Assembly (NCBI GenBank): GCA_963735085.1
Contig: CAVTJP010000002.1
Coordinates: 310,001-374,000 of the forward strand
Length of the DNA stretch: 64,000 nt
Direction: 5' to 3'
Source of the DNA: DATJGR01 sp963735085
GTDB taxonomy: Bacteria > Pseudomonadota > Gammaproteobacteria > Pseudomonadales > Azotimanducaceae
Below, one piece after another: positions 42,758-52,417 of the stretch. The translations under genes and the position numbers were made by a program. The first letter of the stretch is position 1, and the number at the start of each line of letters is the position of its first letter. The notes beneath the pieces are model-generated. The model made no database searches. It saw only the letters and a list, made by a program, of their open reading frames with translations, and was not told the origin of the DNA.

Positions 42758-44865
42758 CACGCGGCCTGTACCGCAGCCGGTTCGGCGAGGCCTTGATTGA
42801 CGGCATCGCACTCGTCGGTGCGCGAAATAGCCGTGGCGTGATGTACGGCTTCGAGCCAGCGGCGATGCGCCTGTCTGACCTCGTTGGCGGATAGCGTTCT
42901 GGTTGTGTCGCGTGCGAAGCCGCGCAGGATCATCGCCGTCAACGCGGCGAGCACGCCAACCATCACCAGCCACCAGATGTGCCAGACCAGCCCAAACGCG
43001 ATGACGAAACCGATGGCGCCGAATGCTGGACCCATTGCACTGTTTCTGGGCAACACGATGTCGACGTACTGATCGGGCTGCTGATAGCCCTTGCCAAATT
43101 CCTTGGCGGCCGTGAACGCATCGCGGTCGTTAACGACGGGGATGACCGGAAAGTTGTATTCCGGCGGCGGTGCCGAGACTGACCACTCGAGGCTGCGGCC
43201 GTCCCACGGATCACCGACGAACACGCGGTTCTGGTTGCGGTGTTTGATCGATGTCGACAGTTGGATGATCAGTGCTGCCAGCGCGGCGACGATGATCAGC
43301 GCGCCGACGAACGCAAGCATTTCCAGCGGCACGTAGGATGCTTCGCTATAGGCCACGGTGCGGCGCGGCAATCCCATCAGCCCCAGCACGTAGAGCGGGA
43401 AGAACGCCAGCATGAAGCCGACGACCCAGCACCCGGCCGAGATCATCCCCCAGCGCTCGTCGAGGCGGAAACCGAACGCCTTCGGAAACCAGAAGTGGTA
43501 GCCGGCCAGCATGCCGAACAGCACACCAGGTACCGCGACGTTATGAAAATGCGCGACCAGGAACACGGTGTTGTGCACCTGGTAGTCAATCGTCGGGTTC
43601 GCCAGCAGAATGCCGCTCATGCCGCCCACGACGAACAGCAGAATGAAGCCAAGCGCATATACCATCGGCACCGTGAATCGCACCCGGCCGCGGAACATCG
43701 TCCACATCCAGTCGTAGATCTTCACGCCGGTCGGTATGCCGATCAGCATCGATGCGATACCGAAGAACGCATTGATGTCGGCACTCTGTCCCATCGTAAA
43801 GAAGTGATGCAGCCAGACGGCGAAAGACAGCACCGCGATGGCCATCGTCGCCATCACCAGCGACCGATAGCCGAACAGCACCTTGCCGGAAAACGTGGAG
43901 ATAACCTCGGAGTACACGCCGAACGCGGGCAGGATCAGGATGTAAACCTCCGGATGGCCGAACAGCCAGAACAGATTGGCGAAGTTCATCTGGTTGCCGC
44001 CGAGGGCGTTGGTGAAATAGTGGAAGCCGAGGTAGCGGTCCAGCGCCAGCTGTGCGGTGGCCACCGTCAGCGGCGGCATCGCGAAGATCATCACGATGCT
44101 GGCGCACAGCGCCGTCCAGCAGAACAGCGGCATTCGCAGCAGGGTCATGCCCGGTGCGCGCTGCTTGTAGATCGTCACGGCGAAATTGATGCCGGTGAGG
44201 GTCGAACCCAGTGACGACAGCGACAGCGCCCAGATCCAGTAATCCGGTCCTACACCGGGGCTGAAACTCGCCTCCGTGTACGGCGGATAACCGAACCAGC
44301 CGCCGGTCGAAAACGTTCCGATGCACAGCGAGATCATCACCAGCGCTGCGCCCGCCGCTGTGAGCCCGAGACTGATGGAATTGAGCACCGGAAACGCCAC
44401 GTCGCGCGCGCCGATCTGCAGCGGCATCACGTAGTTGATGAGGCCGATCAGAAACGGCATCGCCATGAAGAAAATCATGATCGTGCCGTGGGTACTGAAC
44501 AGTTGCGCAAAATGGTCGGGCGACAGGAAACCGCCACCGAGTCCGAACGCCTGTTGCGCACGCATCAGCGCCGCCTCGATCAACGCCCGTGCCAGCATCA
44601 CGAAGGCGAGCACCACGTACATGATGCCGATATTTTTGTGATCGGGGCTGGTCAGCCACTCCGACCAGAGCAGGCGCCACTTACCGTACTTGGTGATCAA
44701 CGCGACGGCGACGAGGGCGCCGACCACGACGATCGCCGCGGCAAACGTTGCGATGCCGCCGTTGATCAGGTTCGCTTCGGTGGGGTGCTGCAGCAGCTGC
44801 CAGAACGGTAGCGCCTGCGGACCGAGGCGGCCCAATGGATGTTCGAAGATCGCGGCGAAACTCAT
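42757..44865 (-). CDS. cyoB: cytochrome o ubiquinol oxidase subunit I
   Basis: The 702-residue catalytic subunit of the bo3 oxidase, reducing O2 to water with quinol electrons and pumping protons. Motifs include FSTHGTIMIFFMAMP (low-spin haem His), LFWLFGHPEVYILILPAFG (CuB His and crosslinked Tyr), WLHHFF (two CuB His), and HNTVFLVAHFHN (haem ligands). The length exceeds E. coli CyoB by about 40 residues, mostly in a C-terminal soluble extension. Its start overlaps cyoA. Confidence 0.96.
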   Translation of the reverse strand: MSFAAIFEHPLGRLGPQALPFWQLLQHPTEANLINGGIATFAAAIVVVGALVAVALITKYGKWRLLWSEWLTSPDHKNIGIMYVVLAFVMLARALIEAALMRAQQAFGLGGGFLSPDHFAQLFSTHGTIMIFFMAMPFLIGLINYVMPLQIGARDVAFPVLNSISLGLTAAGAALVMISLCIGTFSTGGWFGYPPYTEASFSPGVGPDYWIWALSLSSLGSTLTGINFAVTIYKQRAPGMTLLRMPLFCWTALCASIVMIFAMPPLTVATAQLALDRYLGFHYFTNALGGNQMNFANLFWLFGHPEVYILILPAFGVYSEVISTFSGKVLFGYRSLVMATMAIAVLSFAVWLHHFFTMGQSADINAFFGIASMLIGIPTGVKIYDWMWTMFRGRVRFTVPMVYALGFILLFVVGGMSGILLANPTIDYQVHNTVFLVAHFHNVAVPGVLFGMLAGYHFWFPKAFGFRLDERWGMISAGCWVVGFMLAFFPLYVLGLMGLPRRTVAYSEASYVPLEMLAFVGALIIVAALAALIIQLSTSIKHRNQNRVFVGDPWDGRSLEWSVSAPPPEYNFPVIPVVNDRDAFTAAKEFGKGYQQPDQYVDIVLPRNSAMGPAFGAIGFVIAFGLVWHIWWLVMVGVLAALTAMILRGFARDTTRTLSANEVRQAHRRWLEAVHHATAISRTDECDAVNQGLAEPAAVQAA

Positions 44866-45872
44866 TGTGGTTCCGCCACGGTCGGTTCGGCGGGCTGTGA
44901 AAGCGCTGTCGCCTTTGCGCTGCTGGGTGGAGCGGCGAACGCGACTGGGGTGCCGTTGCGCGTCGCTTCAACCACGGTGGGAAACAGCCTGGCCGTCACA
45001 TCGGTCAGGTAGACGTTGCCGTCCGGCGATTTTGCGTGCGGCAGTGCGGCGACCAACTGCGTCCGGGTACTGCGCTGCGAAATGGCGTTCAACGTGCGTG
45101 TGTCCAACGCGATGCCTGCGGTGCGGACTTTTCGCACCCATTCATCGAATGCGTTCGGCGTCATTGCGATGGCGGTGAACTGCTGCTGATGAAAGCCGTT
45201 GCCGTTGTACATCGTGTTCTCACCCAAGAAGCGCCCGGGTTTGGCAGCTTCCAGATGAAGCCGGGTGACCATGCCGCCCATTGCGTAGATCTGGCCGCTC
45301 AGCGACGGAATGAAGAACGATTGCATCACCGTTGCCGAGGTCAACTGCAATGCCACCGGCCGCGCGGCCGGGAACGCCATGACGCCGATGCTTGCGATGC
45401 CCTGGTCGGGATAGATGAACAGCCATTTCCAGTCGTAACCAATCACCTGTACCGGCAGCACCGGCTTGTTCGAGGCCAACGGCTTGTACGGATCCAGCTT
45501 GTGCGTGTCGCGCCACACGATGATCGACAACATCGCCACGATCAGTACTGGCCCCGTCCAGGACATGATTTCCAGCAAGCGCGAGAAGCTCCACTTCGGC
45601 GTATACGGTTTGTTGGCACGATAGCGATAGCGCCATGCAAACCACGGCGTGAGCACGAATATCGGTAGCGCGACAAAAGTCACCAGCACCGCCAGCGCCT
45701 CGTAGAAATGCCACCGCTGGGCCGTCGCGATCGGACCCTGCGGGTCGAGAAAACTCAGGTGCGTGCCATCGCTGCAACCGCCGAGGGTCAGCACTGCGCC
45801 GGGCAGCCACGGCAACCCACGCGGAATTATCTCCAACCAATCCTTGGCGATGCTTTTGTAGCGCGCGAACAA
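44862..45872 (-). CDS. cyoA: cytochrome o ubiquinol oxidase subunit II
   Basis: A 336-residue lipoprotein subunit: lipobox TLGGC, two helices, then a periplasmic cupredoxin domain. Typical stretches are VLPVQVIGYDWKWLFIYPDQ, MQSFFIPSLSGQIYAMGGM and a NGNGFHQQQFTAIAM loop. The CuA Cys/His/Met ligands of cytochrome c oxidases are absent, so it is a quinol oxidase. Start ATG 45872 lies four bases after the MFS stop. Confidence 0.94.
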   Translation of the reverse strand: MFARYKSIAKDWLEIIPRGLPWLPGAVLTLGGCSDGTHLSFLDPQGPIATAQRWHFYEALAVLVTFVALPIFVLTPWFAWRYRYRANKPYTPKWSFSRLLEIMSWTGPVLIVAMLSIIVWRDTHKLDPYKPLASNKPVLPVQVIGYDWKWLFIYPDQGIASIGVMAFPAARPVALQLTSATVMQSFFIPSLSGQIYAMGGMVTRLHLEAAKPGRFLGENTMYNGNGFHQQQFTAIAMTPNAFDEWVRKVRTAGIALDTRTLNAISQRSTRTQLVAALPHAKSPDGNVYLTDVTARLFPTVVEATRNGTPVAFAAPPSSAKATALSQPAEPTVAEPQ

Positions 45873-45876
45873 ACGT

Positions 45877-47115
45877 CTAGGCCTTTTTCTGCAGCAGTGC
45901 CATCGCCGCAGCGCCGAGCGCCATCAGCACGGCTGCGAATCCGAACCCCACGGCGGGCGTTGCCGCGGTCCATAAGAATCCCACAGCAACGCTCGAGACG
46001 AGATCGCCGACCCCGTTCACCGATCCCAACGCGCCATAGCTGGTGCCGCGGATGTCTTCGGCGACGTAGCTGGCGGTCATGCTCGACTCTAACGATTCCT
46101 CGATGGCGATATAGAGCCCCGCAAGCGCGAAAACCGCTGTCAGCACATAGAGACTGTCGAGTTGCAGCGCGAACGCGTACGCCATCAATGCGGCCGTAGC
46201 AACGCCTAACACATAACCGACCACCAACACGCGCTGGTGACCGAATCGATCCGCCAGCACGCCGATCGGAAACGACGCCAGTGTTTCGACGACGTTGCGG
46301 CCCACGTAGAGCAGACCGGCGAGTTGTGCCGCATGCACCACGCCGAAGCGCGGCGTCAGCAAATGTGTGGCGCCGAGGATCAGCAGAGTCGGTGCAAAAT
46401 CGCCCATGCCGAACAGTCCGACGGCTGCCAGGTAGCGGCGAAAATCCGCGGGCAGCGATCGCAATGTGGCCCAGAACCGCAACGCAGGATTCGGCGTACC
46501 GCCGTTGTCGATCACCAGGATCGCAAAGCTCAACACCGACGCCACACCCGGAATCAGCATCAGCCAGAACACGATACGAAATGCGCCCGCGGGATCGTTC
46601 AGATGCAGGTTGCCGGCCCATGCGAGCAGTGCTACGCCGAGGAGGGGACCGATCACCGCGCCGAGCGAATCCGCCGCGCGATGAAATCCAAACGCGCGAC
46701 CGCGCGTCTCGGGTGTAATGGCCTGCGCCATGATTGCATCGCGTAACGGCCCGCGAATGCCGCGCCCGAGCCAACCCACGACGCGACCGATGAGCACCGT
46801 GACCCAACTCGTTGCCAGCGCGAAGAACACCAGCATCACGGCGGTCAGCGCATAACCGACCGCGACCAACGTCTTGCGTTGCCCCACACGATCCGCTGCG
46901 TAGCCGGCACCCAGTTTCGTAAAGCTGGACAGCGCATCGGCAACGCCCTCGATCGCGCCCAGCGTGGCCGCGGGCATGCCCATTACGGCGAGAAATCCAG
47001 GCAGGATCACGCTGGCCGATTCATGCGTGACGTCGCCGAGCCCGCTGGTGATGCCGGCGCCGACCACCGTCCTGTTCAGCCAGTTGGGTGACGACGGGCG
47101 AACGGAGTCGGTCAT
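45877..47115 (-). CDS. MFS transporter
   Basis: A 412-residue major facilitator with about twelve helices. The loop 2-3 motif is GYAADRVGQRKTLVAVGYAL and the GRVVGWLGRGIRGPLRDAIM helix resembles drug/metabolite exporters. DRFGHQRVLVVGYVLG marks the second half. The substrate is unknown. Its ATG at 47115 overlaps the enolase stop and its stop lies four bases before cyoA, so it is physically locked between eno and cyo. Such overlap implies one transcript. Confidence 0.88.
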   Translation of the reverse strand: MTDSVRPSSPNWLNRTVVGAGITSGLGDVTHESASVILPGFLAVMGMPAATLGAIEGVADALSSFTKLGAGYAADRVGQRKTLVAVGYALTAVMLVFFALATSWVTVLIGRVVGWLGRGIRGPLRDAIMAQAITPETRGRAFGFHRAADSLGAVIGPLLGVALLAWAGNLHLNDPAGAFRIVFWLMLIPGVASVLSFAILVIDNGGTPNPALRFWATLRSLPADFRRYLAAVGLFGMGDFAPTLLILGATHLLTPRFGVVHAAQLAGLLYVGRNVVETLASFPIGVLADRFGHQRVLVVGYVLGVATAALMAYAFALQLDSLYVLTAVFALAGLYIAIEESLESSMTASYVAEDIRGTSYGALGSVNGVGDLVSSVAVGFLWTAATPAVGFGFAAVLMALGAAAMALLQKKA

Positions 47116-48373
47116 CCAAATACCGCCGCATCACCCAGTTCAGCCTCGATCTCCAGCAGCCGGTTGCATTTCGCGATGCGCTCCGAACGACACAACGACC
47201 CCGTCTTGATTTGTCCGCCGTCCATTGCAACCGCGAAGTCGGCGATGAAGCTGTCCTCGGTTTCGCCGGAGCGATGCGAAATCACATAACCCCAGCCGGC
47301 ATCACGGCACAGTTGAATTGCTTCGATCGTCTCGCTGACGGTTCCGATCTGGTTCAGTTTGATCAGTGCCGCGTTGCAGGTGCGCTCGGCAATCGCCCGG
47401 GTAATGTAACGGGGGGTGGTGACCAGAATGTCGTCTCCGACGATCTGGATCTTCTCGCGCAGCGCGGCAGTCTGATCGCGGAAGCCGGCCCAGTCGTCCT
47501 CGGCGAGACCGTCTTCAATGGACACGATCGGATACCTTTGAATCCATCTTCGGAACATTTCCGTCATCTCGGCGGCGGTCTTGTCGCCCTGACGGCTACG
47601 GCGCAGGCGATAGACTCCGTCCTCGTAGAATGACGACGCGGCGGGGTCCAGTGCGATGGCGATGTCGTCGCCGGGACGATATCCGGCGCGCTCGATGGCA
47701 TTGACGATCAACTCGCGGGCCTCTTCGTTGCTGCGTAGTTGTGGCGCAAAACCCCCTCGTCACCAACAGACGTGCTGCAACCTTTCTCGTGCAGGATCGA
47801 TTTCAGTGCCTGAAAGGTTTCCGCACCATAACGCAGCGCTTCGGAAAAGCTCGGTGCGCCGCGCGGCACGATCATGAACTCCTGAAAATCGAGACTCGAA
47901 TCGGCGTGCTTGCCGCCGTTGATGACGTTCATCATCGGTACGGGGAGGCGGGTGGCCTTGGCATTACCAACGTATTCGTAAAGGGGTTTTGCCAGCGACA
48001 CAGCCGCGGCGCGTGCCACCGCCTGAGACACGCCGAGGCTCGCATTGGCGCCGAGCCGTGATTTGTTGTCGGTTCCGTCCAGCTCGATCAGCGTTCGGTC
48101 GAAGGCCGCCTGCGCAGTAGCGTCGGTTCCGATCACGGCGCTGGCAATCTCGCCGTTGACGTGGCTCACCGCCTTACGGACACCGCTACCGCCATAGCGC
48201 CCGAGATCGCCGTCGCGCAGCTCTACGGCCTCGTTGGCGCCGGTAGAAGCCCCCGAAGGCACCGAACTGACACCCATGCTGTCGTCCGCCAACGTGACAA
48301 ACACGCGCAACGTGGGTGTGCCGCGAGAATCGAGAATTTCCAGCGCGTGGATCGATCGAACTCGATTGACCAT
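47112..48373 (-). pseudogene. eno: enolase with a one-base frameshift
   Basis: ATG 48373 with a GGGAGA ribosome site starts MVNRVRSIHALEILDSRGTP. The gene runs normally (SGASTGANEAVELRD, MMNVINGGKHADSSLDFQEF) to SVGDEG, where a run of five C on the plus strand (47752-47756) should be six. One extra base gives GGFAPQL and joins the second frame. That frame holds PIVSIEDGLAEDDW, ALIKLNQIGT, SHRSGETEDS and GQIKTGS, with all catalytic residues intact. Corrected length is about 420, normal for enolase. It may be a true mutation, a homopolymer sequencing error or slippage. It is co-transcribed with MFS-cyoABCD, not the usual pyrG neighbourhood, so probably a second copy. Confidence 0.85.
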
Positions 48374-48585
48374 CTGTCTCCCACTCGATTGCGACTGTGG
48401 CGGTAGTGTAATTGCCTCACGATGCCGGCCATCCCCGATGCAACCGATTATCTGCTCCGAGTCAACGTAGACCACGAGGCTTGAGTGGATGCCATTTCAT
48501 AGCATTCTGTTCGACAGTTCGACTGGTATCGGAGTCTGCGAGGCGCCCGATACGCTCGGCGCAATTAATGTCTGGTGTTGTCCGT

Positions 48586-49779
48586 TCAGGCGATCGTTTT
48601 GAGGAGCTTCAGTAGCATTGCTCTGATCGGTACCTGCGTCGATGCCGCAATCATCAACGGCAGCAGGATCGGTACCAGCACGAGCACCAACGACGACACC
48701 GCAATCGGGACCGCGCGAATTTTGGTGACTGCGTCGTACATCGTCGCAGTGTCCGCGACGGCACCGAGTTCGGCGGCGTTGAGCACTGCATCGTTGTCGA
48801 GCTGTTCGCCGAGAATCCACCGCTTGCGCGTCAGCCGGCCATGCTCACCAACCAGCGCGCCGTAGTTGAGCAGTGCATCCCGCTTCATCGCCGAGAGCCG
48901 CGGCAGAAAGACGAACAACGGCGCGAGCACGAGCACGCACATCGTGATCACGAACACCACGAGCGGAACCTTGAACGAATCGATTGTTGCGCCGTGGTAC
49001 AACAGTTGGTGCGCCCATTGCGATGCGATCACCGACGCGATTGCCATCGTCCATAGCGCGAACGCGGCTGGCAAAGGTACGAGAAATCCCATACCGCCGG
49101 TACGATCGGGATGTGTTGGAACCAGCGACAAATCGAGCTTCGAGATTCGAAACAGCAACACGCTGACGAGCGCGAGGCGCCACAGCCAGCCGAGCACCAG
49201 CGCGATATAGATCGGCCGCGCCACGCACAGAAACCACCAGCCGCCAAATCCCAGATGGTTGCGGTCCTCAAGCGCCCAGGAGATCGCATGAGAGGCGGAC
49301 GGCGATCCTTCGGCGCTCAGCGCAATTGCCGCACCCAGCACGAATGCCCACGGCAACGACGCATTCCGCAACCGTGCGACGTTGCGGATGATTTCGGCAA
49401 ACTGCTCGCGCTGCGCATCGATGACCAAACCAGAGCTCAGAAACTGGCCGCCGATCCGTTGGGCAATGGTGTGCGTGACTGCTTCACAGAGAATCATCAG
49501 CGGAATTGCAACGAGGCAGATCACCTGCACGCTGAAGTGTTCCAGCAATGGTTCGGGAGATACTCCGGGCAGCGCACGTCCAACCATTGCCCCCCACACC
49601 ACGATGGGTAGCCAGGTAAACAGCGCGAAAAAAACTGCGCGTCGACCGACGCCAAGCCCGACTGCAGGCGCCAGCCGCAGCTTGCGTTGCAAGCGCATCG
49701 GCAGATCGTCGCGTACGGGTGAGAAGTCGAGTTCGGGCCGTTGATCGGCGGGCATCGAGGTTGCCTGTGTCATGGCCAT
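48586..49779 (-). CDS. integral membrane protein of unknown function
   Basis: A 397-residue protein with about six helices (AVFFALFTWLPIVVWGAMV, VICLVAIPLMILCEAV, SLPWAFVLGAAIALSA, PIYIALVLGWLWRLALVSV, PLVVFVITMCVLVLAPLFVF, VSSLVLVLVPILLPLMIAA) and a charged cytoplasmic loop RLSAMKRDALLNYGALV. The family is not recognised. ATG 49779 is preferred; an open frame reaches 49824 with only a TTG start. About 210 bases separate its stop from the eno start on the same strand. Confidence 0.75.
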   Translation of the reverse strand: MAMTQATSMPADQRPELDFSPVRDDLPMRLQRKLRLAPAVGLGVGRRAVFFALFTWLPIVVWGAMVGRALPGVSPEPLLEHFSVQVICLVAIPLMILCEAVTHTIAQRIGGQFLSSGLVIDAQREQFAEIIRNVARLRNASLPWAFVLGAAIALSAEGSPSASHAISWALEDRNHLGFGGWWFLCVARPIYIALVLGWLWRLALVSVLLFRISKLDLSLVPTHPDRTGGMGFLVPLPAAFALWTMAIASVIASQWAHQLLYHGATIDSFKVPLVVFVITMCVLVLAPLFVFLPRLSAMKRDALLNYGALVGEHGRLTRKRWILGEQLDNDAVLNAAELGAVADTATMYDAVTKIRAVPIAVSSLVLVLVPILLPLMIAASTQVPIRAMLLKLLKTIA

Positions 49780-50013
49780 CTCGTTGAGGGTGACCGCGTG
49801 ATTATCTGGCACATTGGTGCGCAATGCATCTGCTGGTGTCGGCCGCTGAACGTCGCGAGCGCGTGCAGTCGTTGGGACGTGACTCAGCGTTGGGAGTCGC
49901 GTCGTTGCGCGCGCGTTGAAAGTGTCGCCGAAACCATCGCAGCGGTTATGATCATTCCGAGTAGCTCAGGCTCGAGTTCCGCGAACCTTCGACGGCAATA
50001 CGGAGAAACGACG

Positions 50014-50496
50014 ATGAACGTTCGAATGTTGCGTTTGCTCGCGATGATCGCATTCGGAGCGCTGTTTGGGCTCTCGGCATGCGCCAGCCGGCAGCCGTCC
50101 CACGAGGCCGCCCCGGAAGGATTGCTTGCGGGTACCGCGTGGCGCCTGCAACAGTTGGGATCAGAGGGCGCACTGGAAGGTCATCAGCCGACACTGATAT
50201 TCGGCCAATTGGACCGTGTCAACGGAACCGGCTCATGCAATCGCTTCAACGGCTCGGTGGTCGTGGACCGCAAGTCGATTACCTTCGGGCCTCTCGCTTC
50301 CACACGAATGGCATGTGAAGCCGCGATCAGTACGCAGGAGGCGAACTATTTCAAGGCACTGCAACAAGCAGAATGGTTCACGATCTCGGGATCTGCACTG
50401 ACGATCTACACCAAGGCCATGGACCTGCCACTGGTGTTCGTGAGCATGACGACGCCCGAGGCAACGACGAAGCCGAAGCAAAAGACGAAGGAATAG
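50014..50496 (+). CDS. META-domain (HslJ-like) lipoprotein
   Basis: A 160-residue lipoprotein. ATG 50014 has GGAGAA ahead; the signal ends LSACAS. The META domain shows LAGTAWRLQQLG, a NGTGSCNRFNGSV block, ITFGPLASTRMACE and ALTIYTKAMDLPLVF. HslJ-type domains occur in outer-membrane lipoproteins linked to stress tolerance; the exact role is unknown. A Lys/Thr-rich tail ends the protein. Confidence 0.88.
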   Translation: MNVRMLRLLAMIAFGALFGLSACASRQPSHEAAPEGLLAGTAWRLQQLGSEGALEGHQPTLIFGQLDRVNGTGSCNRFNGSVVVDRKSITFGPLASTRMACEAAISTQEANYFKALQQAEWFTISGSALTIYTKAMDLPLVFVSMTTPEATTKPKQKTKE

Positions 50497-50545
50497 CTGC
50501 CGTGGATTAAACGAAGATTCAGCTCGGGTACAATCGCGCGGCGCC

Positions 50546-50631
50546 GCCCAGGTGTTGGAATTGGTAGACAGGCAGGATTTAGGTTCCTGTGTCCTTGTGA
50601 CGTGTGGGTTCGAGTCCCACCCTGGGCACCA
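50546..50631 (+). tRNA. tRNA-Leu (TAG)
   Basis: An 86-base class II tRNA with encoded CCA. Acceptor GCCCAGG pairs with CCTGGGC. The anticodon stem CAGGA/TCCTG carries loop TTTAGGT with anticodon TAG. T arm GTGGG-TTCGAGT-CCCAC. An integrase gene follows, so the 3' end is the probable attachment site. Confidence 0.95.
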
Positions 50632-50803
50632 TCGGACTCGAACTGACGTTTTCCGACCACGTTCACGGATGTTCGAAGTCTTCTAGATTACCCGTGTAAT
50701 ACTCTGAAAATAATCGGATTATTTATATTTTAAGACGAACATTTTGTTCGTCCTCGTCTAGGAACGTCCGTTGACAGCCGCAACTTCACGTGGGTACGTT
50801 TGC

Positions 50804-50835
50804 GGGTACCGGCAAATTGCTTCAGACCGGTACCC
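50804..50835. promoter_or_regulatory. inverted repeat before the integrase gene
   Basis: GGGTACCGG (50804-50812) and CCGGTACCC (50827-50835) are perfect complements with 14 bases between. A further GGGTAC lies at 50792-50797. It ends 23 bases before the integrase ATG. It could be an operator for autoregulation or an arm-type recombinase site. Confidence 0.5.
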
Positions 50836-50858
50836 ACAAAAGAGGGGTTCGGTTCCCA

Positions 50859-52073
50859 ATGCTCACGGTCACGAAGATCCGTAATGCCAAGGCACGAGAA
50901 ACACCTTATAAGCTCGCCGACGGTGGCGGGCTGACTCTGCTTGTCAAACCTAACGGCGCAAAACTGTGGCGCTTCCGGTACCGCTTTCAAGGTCGAGAGA
51001 ACATGCTCGCGGTGGGCAGCTATCCCGACACGGATCTGGCACTCGCGCGCGATAACCGCGACGAAGCACGCAAGTTGCTCGCACGCGGTATCGATCCGAG
51101 CGCAAAGCGCAGTGAAGCGAAACAGGCCAAAGGCAACTCCTTCGAAGAGATCGCGCGCGAGTGGATGCAAAAGCAAAAGCTCGCCGAGGTGACGATCGCC
51201 AAGGCCAAATGGATCCTTGAAACGTTCGTGTATCCGAGTATCGGTCAACGGCCGATCAGCGAGGTGACGGCATCGGAGATCCTGCGGGTGCTTCGCAGCA
51301 TCGAGTCAAAGGGATTTCACGAGACGGCCCACCGCGCCCGACAACGCATCAGTCAGGTGCTTCGTTACGCGACTGCAACCGGTCGTGCAGATCGTGATGT
51401 GACCCATGATCTTCGTGGTGCGTTGACTGCAGTACCGACGAAACATCGTGCCGCGATCATCGATTCAAAGAAGGTCGGCGAGTTGCTGCGGGCGATCGAC
51501 GGCTACGAAGGACAACCCGCCGCCGCGTATGCGCTGCGACTTGCGCCATTGCTGTTCGTCCGTCCCGGCGAACTCCGCACGGCCGAATGGAACGAGTTCG
51601 ATGTCGACGCGAAGGAGCCGGTCTGGCGGATTCCCGCGGCAAAGATGAAAACGAAGGTGCAACACATCGTGCCATTGGCAACGCAGGTGGTTGCTTTGTT
51701 GAGCGAACTTCGACTACTGACGAGCTACAGCAAGTACTTGTTTCCCGGTTTGCGCACCTCGGATCGATGTCTATCCGATGCGGCAATCGGCGCTGCGCTT
51801 CGGCGGTTGGGTTTCAGCAAGGATGAAATGTCGCCGCATGGATTTCGAACCACGGCATCGACGCTACTGAACGAACTCGGATACAACGCGGACGTCATCG
51901 AGCGACAACTCGCGCACGTGCCCAGCGACAAGGTGAGGTCGGCATACAACCGCGCCGAACGCCTCGCCGAGCGACGGAACATGATGCAGGCTTGGGCCGA
52001 CTACCTCGACGGCCTCAAGGCCGATCAGGATGGCAATGTTGAATCGTTGAGGCAGCGCGCCATAGTCAATTAG
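50859..52073 (+). CDS. P4-type tyrosine integrase
   Basis: A 404-residue site-specific recombinase. ATG 50859 is the first start in line with the conserved N-terminus (MLTVTKIRNAKARETPYKLADGGGL, the DUF4102 arm-binding domain). A core-binding domain follows (SFEEIAREWMQKQKL). The catalytic domain has PGELRTAEW (Arg), HGFRTTASTLL (His-x-x-Arg), LAHVPSDKV and AYNRAERLAERR (Tyr). Such integrases use tRNA 3' ends, and tRNA-Leu(TAG) lies 228 bases upstream. No second attachment site was found in the window. Confidence 0.93.
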   Translation: MLTVTKIRNAKARETPYKLADGGGLTLLVKPNGAKLWRFRYRFQGRENMLAVGSYPDTDLALARDNRDEARKLLARGIDPSAKRSEAKQAKGNSFEEIAREWMQKQKLAEVTIAKAKWILETFVYPSIGQRPISEVTASEILRVLRSIESKGFHETAHRARQRISQVLRYATATGRADRDVTHDLRGALTAVPTKHRAAIIDSKKVGELLRAIDGYEGQPAAAYALRLAPLLFVRPGELRTAEWNEFDVDAKEPVWRIPAAKMKTKVQHIVPLATQVVALLSELRLLTSYSKYLFPGLRTSDRCLSDAAIGAALRRLGFSKDEMSPHGFRTTASTLLNELGYNADVIERQLAHVPSDKVRSAYNRAERLAERRNMMQAWADYLDGLKADQDGNVESLRQRAIVN

Positions 52074-52417
52074 TTGGCATCTGCAATACCTACCAGAGCG
52101 GCGATCTTGGCCCTGACCTCGCGCAGTTCGGCGCGCGATACCTTGCCTTTGTGTCGCGCCTTGCGCGCAACCCAATCCAGGCTTTTGACCTGATCTGCCA
52201 AAGCCACACCTGCGCGAGCGCCAGCGATCGTCACCTCAAAGGGATAACCCTTCAAGTGCGTCGTCATGGGGCAACAGAGCATCAGTCCGGTCTTGCCGTT
52301 GTAGGCCGAGCCGCTCACAACGAGTGCCGGCCGGTGGCCGGCCTGCTCGTGTCCGGTCTGTGGATCGAAGTGTAGCCACACAATATCGCCGGCTTCGGGC
52401 ACGTAGCGACGAGCCAC
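52070..52417 (-). CDS. mazF: MazF/PemK-type toxin endoribonuclease
   Basis: A 115-residue toxin: YVPEAGDIVWLHFDPQTGHE, QAGHRPALVVSGSAYN, GLMLCCPMTTHLKGYPFEV and VALADQVKSLDW, the PemK/MazF barrel with its conserved Arg and Thr/Ser residues. Its GTG start at 52417 directly abuts the mazE stop. Its stop overlaps the integrase stop on the other strand. Confidence 0.93.
   Translation of the reverse strand: MARRYVPEAGDIVWLHFDPQTGHEQAGHRPALVVSGSAYNGKTGLMLCCPMTTHLKGYPFEVTIAGARAGVALADQVKSLDWVARKARHKGKVSRAELREVRAKIAALVGIADAN

Noticed and set aside
48374..48585. Possible second fluoride riboswitch in the eno leader (GGGGATGGCC on the minus strand)
   Set aside because: The P1 partner, pseudoknot complement and GGCTGATG...CCTAC end are missing; only a short GGATGG similarity exists.
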